A stretch of DNA of 64,000 bases from Setoptus koraiensis (lineage: Eukaryota > Arthropoda). The notes under the pieces were generated by a model. It saw only the letters and a list, made by a program, of their open reading frames with translations. It had not been told where the DNA came from and did no database searches. The stretch is from positions 23,250,001 to 23,314,000 of the forward strand of contig CM106585.1 of NCBI GenBank assembly GCA_048013815.1, given 5' to 3'. Of this stretch, positions 57,955 to 64,000 are shown in pieces. Position numbers and translations under genes: made by a program. Position 1 is the stretch's first letter. Each line of letters begins with the position of its first letter.

Positions 57955-58100
57955 ACCACTAATATAACTACTACTGCTACCATCATCATTATCATTACTT
58001 GTAATATTATTACAACTACCACCACTGCCACTACCTCTACCACTACTTCCGCCGCAACCATTGCCGCCAATGCTACTACCACTATTTCCACTATTGCTTG

Positions 58101-58421
58101 GCGCGTACTATTATAACTTGCACCTACTATTTATTCATTATCATTACTTGCAATATTATTGCAACTACTACCCCAACAACAACAACAACAGCGCCAACAT
58201 TTACTGCTGCTACCACCTCAAAAACCGTCGATGATGCTGTTAAAAAACCAAATAAAATTATGACGAAATGTATCTATGACAAAACTCCAGCAAAGGGAAA
58301 ATGTTGTTTTACGGGAAAAGAGGGATGCGAAATAGTTGAAAAGTCTGTCTCACCACCCAGACACATTATAAAACCTTTCACCACGTGCTTGTTACGCCTA
58401 TTATTTTTTATGATGTATTAA
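58101..58421 (+). CDS. possible exon of a small Thr-rich cysteine-containing protein
   Basis: Open frame without an ATG at its start. It encodes a hydrophobic segment (YYLFIIITCNIIA), a Thr/Ala-rich stretch, then KCIYDKTPAKGKCCFTGKEG and CEIV, and a hydrophobic end with TAA at 58419-58421. AG dinucleotides are absent from about 57935 to CAACAG at 58190, so an acceptor there could open an exon at APTFTAATTSKTVDD. The hydrophobic/Thr part is duplicated just upstream at about 57955-58030 in another frame. It is either an exon of a small secreted or anchored protein, or a relic. Confidence 0.3.
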   Translation, partial: ARTIITCTYYLFIIITCNIIATTTPTTTTTAPTFTAATTSKTVDDAVKKPNKIMTKCIYDKTPAKGKCCFTGKEGCEIVEKSVSPPRHIIKPFTTCLLRLLFFMMY

Positions 58422-58791
58422 TTTGCATAGTGAATGATTTAAAAATAAGTTTATAATAATGATTTATCGCAGATATAAATAGAGAGAATTACATGCATAT
58501 TTGCATTAGTGTCAGCTTAGTAGCAGCAAAGAAAACAACACCAAAGAGAAATATCATCTTATCATAAAAACAAAAAGGTAAAGTTACTTTTCAGTCTCGA
58601 TTAAATCTACTAAATGAATATTCTCTGTGCACTGTTAAAAATCATCACAATTAATGCATAACAATTAATTATGTTTTAATTATATATCTTTTCATCGACA
58701 ATCAATAATATGATTGATACACTCGCTGGCTCATTGTAACAGCCACCATAAGCGACAGCAATAAAATAGCATTTAATACAACAGAGACACA
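58422..58791 (+). other. promoter, leader exon and leader intron of the Arg/Ser/Gly-rich secreted gene
   Basis: TATAAATA at 58474, a start site expected near 58505, a donor AAAAAG/GTAAAG at 58577, and an acceptor TGTAACAG ending near 58741 give a leader exon of about 70 bases and an intron of about 165 bases before the ATG. Confidence 0.5.
58474..58481 (+). promoter_or_regulatory. TATAAATA promoter box
   Basis: TATAAATA about 320 bases before the ATG, with a short leader exon and intron between. Same design as at 17527 and 63828. Confidence 0.6.
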
Positions 58792-59396
58792 ATGAAACAA
58801 TCACAACTCATTGCAACTTTTTTGGTATTGGGCCTATCAATGGCCTTGTATGTCGAGGCTCAATCCCGTGGCCGTGCACGTAGTAGAATTGCGCCCGCCG
58901 ATGATGAATCTGGCCAGGACGACAGTGGAGTTCCGGCACGTAGACGAGCCTCTTCGAGAGCATCGGATATAGATGCCAATGATGATAATGAAGATTCTGA
59001 TCAAGATTCTTATCAGCCAGCTAGACGAGGTGGATCAAGGAGAGGTAGTTCTAGTCGTGATTACGATCGCGATTATGATAGATCATCTAGTAGACGATCG
59101 TCATCTAATAGTAGCCGCCGCAATGGTAATCGTCGCAACAATCAACAAGTCGCTAATTTCAATGGCCTGCCAGACGGCTTTCCATCGGCCGCCTTCGGGG
59201 GTGGCTTCGGAGCTGCCATTAGCGGCGGTGGACGAGGCAGAGGACCCAGTAACGCGGCCGGTTTTGGGGCCGGATTTGCGCAATCTGGCGCCGGGCAAGC
59301 GTTGGGAGCAGGATTTGGTGGCGGCTCAACAAGCGGGGGAGGCAGCCGATCTGGAGATTACGAGGACGAAGAGGACGATTACGACACTAACAGACG
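58792..59396 (+). CDS. secreted Arg/Ser/Gly/Asp-rich protein, exon 1
   Basis: ATG 58792 opens a clean signal peptide (MKQSQLIATFLVLGLSMALY, likely cut after VEA). The mature part is without cysteine and low-complexity: RGRARSR, an Asp/Ser/Arg mixed region with alternating RRGSSSRDYDRDYDR motifs, an Asn/Arg stretch (NGNRRNNQQ), a Gly/Phe/Ala-rich block near residues 130-185 (GGGFGAAISGGG; GFGAGFAQSG), and an acidic tail DYEDEEDDYD. The Gly-Phe/Arg-Gly block recalls glycine-rich cuticle, silk or antimicrobial proteins, but I do not recognise the protein. Donor CAGACG/GTAAGT at 59397. If unspliced, the frame stops one codon later, so the product barely differs. Confidence 0.85.
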
Positions 59397-59720
59397 GTAA
59401 GTACTCTATATACTAATATACTCAAAACTAATTATCTAAAACTAACCTCTTAATTGGGTCAACGTGACGACCATATAGCTAGAATAGATCAGTAGATGAG
59501 CTGAGAAATCGTGTTGTCGTAATTCAAGTCAAAGTATAAGTTTGTTGCAGTTTACAGTTGTCGCATAGTTTAATTGGCATCATTGATACGACAACACGAG
59601 TTTAGTATTTGCATATATCTTTATAAATATATAGATATGTAAATGAAATGTTTTTTGACGCGTAATACTCACATTAGATTCACTCACTCAACTCCTATAT
59701 AAACTTATACCACAATATGT

Positions 59721-60215
59721 ATGTCACAGCTCGAGCGGTCGCCGTCGAAACGGATACAGAGACTAATTGAAGTCTGCAAACAATCAACTTCTTCCTCTTC
59801 TATTGCCACAACGTTAATTAGGAAAAACAAGCTAGCCATTGTAACTGCATACGCAACATCGCCATCTTCTGACGCTCACGACAACAATGATGATTATAAT
59901 AACAACGGGCGAAACAGTAAAAATAATTATAATAATAATAATGATGATGTTGATGTTGATGATAATGACGGAGCTAAACAATCGCGTAATACAAAACAAT
60001 CACATGGACCATTTATTGATGATGAGCTTTCAACAATTTCAAGGACCAGAGATAGGACAACAACAACAATAAATAGATCTCACAAACAAGCTCAAGATGG
60101 CAAAATTGTTGTCTCGTCTTCTTCGGCTGTCATAGGCAACAAACAAACAGACAATGATGATTATGAACATCAAGACTATAATTATGATCACGACGACGGC
60201 AATAATGACCAATAA
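59721..60215 (+). other. long open frame in the 3' part of the secreted-protein gene
   Basis: An ATG frame of 164 codons (MSQLERSPSKRIQRLIEVCK..., then Asn/Asp-rich) overlaps exon 2 in another frame and continues through the probable 3' untranslated region. No splice phase links it to exon 1. It could be a separate small protein, an alternative C-terminus from an unseen donor, or a repeat-favoured open frame. Confidence 0.2.
59730..59766 (+). CDS. secreted Arg/Ser/Gly/Asp-rich protein, exon 2
   Basis: Acceptor TATGTCACAG; the split codon makes Arg and the tail reads SSGRRRNGYRD then TAA. This keeps the basic Gly/Arg/Ser style of exon 1, which supports the join. The total is 213 aa, phase exact (642 bases). 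Confidence 0.65.
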
Positions 60216-60519
60216 CGATGTGCAGCAACATGACTGGTGGCCTATTACCCCAAACGCTCAATTACTCAACCCACTTGCTTGCAAAATACATGTGTTGTTA
60301 CATGTTCACCATGTATATATCAGCAATAATTGACTTATCATCACCTGACATCAACATCTAACGCCTAGATAAGAATTATTGTCGTTGATTCCTCACAAAA
60401 CTGTAATCAACTGTCAAAGATTACAATAATAAGCGTATAAGTAGTAGTAATGGTGGTGGCGGTGGCAGTAGTGGTTGCAATGGTAACAGTTGTAGTTATG
60501 TAATATACTTTTCGCTGAA

Positions 60520-60525
60520 AATAAA
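60520..60525 (+). terminator. AATAAA polyadenylation signal
   Basis: Canonical AATAAA in GAAAATAAAGTG, with T/GT-rich sequence following. It probably ends the secreted-protein transcript. Confidence 0.6.
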
Positions 60526-61552
60526 GTGTCCCTTTATTGTTTAATTACTCTCCAATGTATTATTTCGATTTTAATCTATAGTCTGGTCTGAAGTTTTGTA
60601 ATTTCGTTTCACTTAACATACTGTTGTGAGGCAGTTACTTGAGTAACTTATTGTCTTGGCTCACTTGTTTGTTTGAATGACGTATATGTAAACACTACCA
60701 CCACCAACAACAACAACAACCACCACCTTGACACCAACAACAAAATGATCTTCACATCATTGCCGGATGAATTCAATCGGTCGTTGAACGGTTACGATAT
60801 AGCTGTAGACAGCGTAAGCGTGAAGATCAGAAATAACAACGACAAAAATACAAGCGAAGCAAACAACAGCGAGACGGCAAATTGCTGAAATCGTGGCAAA
60901 CATCTTGTCGAGATGCTTCCGCCACAAGCCTTGATCTCTGTTATTTTGCTAAGCGATAAACATTGAAACGAGCGCAGCAATGCGTTGTAGATCGAGTTGG
61001 AAACTCAATCGATGAAGCTATAATTTGTGAGATTCGGCGTCTCTCCAGTCAGTGGACTGAGGCGTGAAAATCCTAGGCCGGAAAGGTACTGTTAATTTGC
61101 TACTTTCTAGTTATCCCTCAGTCTTTCGGAAACAAAAGAAAGGAAAAATTCAGCGGACGTGAAAAAAAATGTGACCAATATCGTGACCAATATCGTGAAA
61201 TTTCTCCCTATTAGAAGTTTCAAGATCTGCGTTCGTAACCTCACTACGATCTAACCAATGAAGTTGCGATCAAACATAATCGATCTAAGCAGGCTAACAG
61301 GTGATCATGCTAAAATTTGGGAAAATATTTGATACAGCAACACATCATGTCAAGTTGAGCAACGTGTTTATTGCATGGAGAAAGAACGGCATCTTTTCTA
61401 ATTCCGTTTGCTTTAGTGGCGTCTTCATTAAGGACCCGTCGTCTGGAAAGACAAATATCATCCGTTCGTTAGGCGATACTGATACTCAATTTGTTGCCGT
61501 GCTAGATAATAGGACGAACCACGACCAGTCTTTCCTAGACTTTGTAAATTTA
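60526..61552. other. non-coding DNA between two small secreted-protein genes
   Basis: Contains CAA-rich DNA near 60690-60740 with a 71-codon frame lacking an ATG, a short GTGACCAATATC duplication near 61171-61194, and the segment 61395-61450 that matches DNA at the gap edge. Confidence 0.5.
61395..61450. repeat. partner of the segment at 56551-56599
   Basis: Second copy of a diverged segment of about 50 bases, about 100 bases past the stop of the six-cysteine secreted protein. On the minus strand it follows an acceptor-like TTTCCAG. Confidence 0.6.
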
Positions 61553-61903
61553 TCAAAACCATTTCTTGGGACAAGGACCTCTGCTTGCTTTAGTCAGTTT
61601 GTCTTCAGCCTCAAAACATCTAAAGTCCGGTGCTATGCCACTGCCCCCATGTGGACTATGGCAGGCAATCACTTTCGAGCACGTCATCTTAATATTCATT
61701 CTTGTTATCGTACTATCGTCTATCGGATCAGATGGGTTATCTACCCAAGAACATCTGTCACAAAAATTTTTCCAGGCTCGAAACTTATTCTTATCATCTG
61801 CATTACGTATTATCGCGTTCCACTCTCTCTGGTTCCCTGTTCGCTTGCATTGTACAACCACCAACAGTAGAATGGCACAAAAAAAGATTATTTGATGCTT
61901 CAT
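61553..61903 (-). CDS. small secreted six-cysteine protein, unrecognised
   Basis: ATG 61903 opens a textbook signal peptide (MKHQIIFFCAILLLVVVQC). The 116-aa precursor has a mature part with six cysteines at 48, 51, 75, 81, 96 and 111 (C-x2-C-x23-C-x5-C-x14-C-x14-C), suited to three disulfides, with FRAWKNFCDRCSW at the front and CPKKWF at the end. An acceptor-like TTTAG sits just before the ATG, so a leader exon is likely. No family is recognised; a venom-, saliva- or immunity-type small protein is possible but unproved. A plus-strand frame overlaps it but lacks such features. Confidence 0.8.
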   Translation of the reverse strand: MKHQIIFFCAILLLVVVQCKRTGNQREWNAIIRNADDKNKFRAWKNFCDRCSWVDNPSDPIDDSTITRMNIKMTCSKVIACHSPHGGSGIAPDFRCFEAEDKLTKASRGPCPKKWF

Positions 61904-63827
61904 CTTCTAAATCTAATTGAATTTATTTATTATTCTTATGTTCTGTGAATATCTAATACTTCTTGCAACAAGCGATTCGATCTAATATGAGTTTGAATCT
62001 TTCAGTGATGTCTACAATGTCTTTTGATTTACTATCGGCGAGTTACAGTCATCTTGAATCACAATCCATCTTGTAGGATCTATTCAAGGTGGGAAATCGA
62101 CAAGAAATCGGAGAAATCTAGTGCTGAAAATCGCTCCATGATCGCCGTCTGATTTGATAGCATGTATTTGAAAGCTGATCATGAGTAAAATAACTGAAGC
62201 AAACTATTCTCTAGATCTGTTTTCTAGATCCAGTTATCCATGTGAGCGCTACTTTGAAATTTAAAACCGCTCCTATGAGCTCCTTGATTGCTTTTTGAGA
62301 CGTTATTCATCTCGAATTGACGCTGAAAGTGCATTTCGGATGGTCTAGTCAGAATGAAAAAACGGATTCACCGGCAGAAACGCACCCATTGCTCTATGGT
62401 GTATGCTCAATCGAATGAATGAAATTTCATTGATATTGACGAGAGCAGTTTTTAACGGACTGGCCAATTTTGAGTCGCTTCATCCTCTTATTCCAGTTGG
62501 CAGCATCTGACATGATATTCACGGATAGTTTCGGTGCCGAGGACCAGGATCAATTTTGCTACAGACATTATCAACTTTAGTGCCGACTCGCCATTTTTCT
62601 TCTGCCATCTGTTAATACATTATCGTCGATGAATTTACCCAGATTGATACTGTTTTAAAGCGCGAAACAACCTTTTCACAAACGACCCCCTCTTGGACAA
62701 AGATTTTCTTGTTATAATTTCATCTGCAACACCAAATATCATCTAGTTTCTGTGTAAACTCGACATTTTGATTCTTCTATCTGCCATACCCACCAGTTGA
62801 TTGTCAACAGCATTCAATCCAATATTATATTGCAATACAAGCATCTGCATATTAGGTCGAATCGATGTTTTTCTATTGCGAAAAATATTAATCCTGATTC
62901 AGTGTTGTACGTTGTTCTGTTAATGAGCAAATACCATATCGTACACGATAATATTTGATTGAACTTGATGTGGACGCGAAATCAGTGGGCATTGAGTTAA
63001 TTGCAACCTGAGAAAATTTATCGGTAATTCACCAGTTGATAGTTCAATAACGCATACTCTTGCTACCAACAATTGTAAGTCTGGCCAGTTCAGAAATCTC
63101 TCGCTATGCCGGTCTCGCCTGTGGACCAACCAAGCTGAACACTCACGTGACAAATTAATTCAGTTATTCAACGCTTATTATTGATTATTCTTTCTCTAAA
63201 CAAGACTGTACATGCCATCGTCATACCTGATTTCAATAGCAGCCATTTGTAGCTTGTTAATTGTGACATGAGCATAGCAGAAGTAAATGCGAGTTAACGT
63301 AAGCTTATCTAATATTTGTGTATTCCAACAAATCTAAGCAAAAAAATAAGAGAGATACGGACAAATTCAAATTCGCATGCTGACTGCGAACGAAGCAAAT
63401 CGGAAATCGCTGCATGATGCTACATGGAGCCTTGCCATTTGTCTTTGAACTGTCGACTCGTAATTGCTGTCCATTTCCCGGTCGTACATTGCATCATGAT
63501 AACATTGAGTTGCCAAAAGAAAGACATAAGAATGACCACGATTATCTGTTTGCGTAGTTAGTATTATTGTGAATATAATTACTATCGTCTTGATGCAAAA
63601 TATTGCTGTTTGAAATCTCTTATTATTAAGTCTTTTTGTCACTCTCGCTCGAATTTTATTTTTGTCTTATTGTATTTATAGCCCAGCGAGGTAGACAGGT
63701 CAGGAGTGTCAATTTGCTAGGATGGATATCAATTTTATCAATTTGTTGAGACTTCTGACGAACTAAAGATTAGTCAAATTGGAATTGCGAACCAACAAGC
63801 ACAATCGGAATACGTTAGTGAGGATAA
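61904..63827. other. AT-rich non-coding DNA
   Basis: About 1.9 kb without a supported gene. A donor-like site on the minus strand (GTGAGTGTTC, rc of about 63134-63143) could belong to a leader exon of the six-cysteine gene. No recognisable transposon. Confidence 0.45.
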
Positions 63828-63835
63828 TATAAATA
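63828..63835 (+). promoter_or_regulatory. TATAAATA promoter box of a gene leaving the window
   Basis: TATAAATA with an initiator-like GTCATCG 27-30 bases downstream. Confidence 0.6.
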
Positions 63836-63856
63836 GGGCTGGCACCGGATTGGTGT

Positions 63857-63890
63857 CATCGAGTTAGATAAGTAGAACTTGTGAGTAAAC
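63857..63890 (+). other. probable leader exon, gene continues past the window
   Basis: Short stretch from the predicted start site to a donor (GAACTT/GTGAGT at about 63891). No ATG-led protein is visible before the window ends. Confidence 0.4.
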
Positions 63891-64000
63891 TTCAAAAGAT
63901 TTACGAGGTCCCAACACGTCTTCCTTATCAAGTATCCAGTGCAAACCTATCAAAGAAAGAATTAACCCGAAAATGAACAAAAAATCAGTTCAATCTTTAA

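Noticed and set aside
58973-59416. second frame (Ile/Met/Val-rich) inside the secreted Gly/Arg gene
   Set aside because: Shadow of the Asp/Arg-rich coding frame; no signal or start context.
61301-61870. 189-codon plus-strand frame over the six-cysteine gene
   Set aside because: The minus strand has a true signal peptide, ordered cysteines and a genuine ATG; the plus-strand frame has no comparable signals.

Overview
This is animal genomic DNA, and most likely arthropod. Genes are split by GT-AG introns and spaced by kilobases of non-coding DNA. A leucine-rich-repeat/immunoglobulin receptor of the Kekkon type and a mitochondrial acyl carrier protein with two interchangeable exons (known from Drosophila) both point to arthropods. 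Conserved genes are intron-poor (the helicase and NDRG frames are uninterrupted), and CAA/CAG triplet runs are everywhere, both in coding and non-coding DNA. A mite is my best guess from this style, but only a guess.

Layout. 2.0-7.7 kb: one uninterrupted 1,879-codon gene for a polar, Ser/Asn/Gln-rich protein with a myristoylation-type N-terminus, which I cannot name. 7.8-17.1 kb: a dense housekeeping block with DDX10/Dbp4 RNA helicase (-), GPAT3/4 acyltransferase (+, three exons including a 10-base first coding exon), mitochondrial acyl carrier protein (-, alternative exons), GTPBP6/HflX-type GTPase (+) sharing a short bidirectional promoter with it, a decayed copy of the GTPase tail, and an NDRG-family protein (-). 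17.5-18.4 kb: a TATA promoter, a possible leader exon and a broken acidic reading frame.

18.4-29.6 kb holds no gene I can support, only microsatellites and likely regulatory or leader DNA. 29.6-51.7 kb is one gene: a giant Kekkon-like LRR-Ig receptor with four coding exons separated by 2.2, 6.5 and 1.9 kb introns. Its domains are swollen by Asn/Gln/Ser-rich inserts, and its first exon stays open for 1,319 codons upstream of the apparent signal peptide. 52.7-54.5 kb: a beta-1,3-galactosyltransferase-like type II membrane enzyme (-), tail to tail with the receptor. 55.2-55.4 kb: a possible F-box-like first exon.

After a 500-base assembly gap (56,600-57,099) the character changes to small genes with TATAAATA-type promoters: a Thr-rich, Cys-containing frame of doubtful status, an Arg/Ser/Gly-rich secreted protein (two coding exons), a six-cysteine secreted protein (-), and at the right edge a promoter whose gene runs out of the window.

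The housekeeping genes serve separate functions (ribosome biogenesis, glycerolipid synthesis, mitochondrial fatty-acid synthesis/complex I, mitochondrial ribosome biology, stress/differentiation signalling). No operon-like co-function is evident. Exon joins were deduced from splice-site sequence, phase and protein-family continuity; no transcript data were available.
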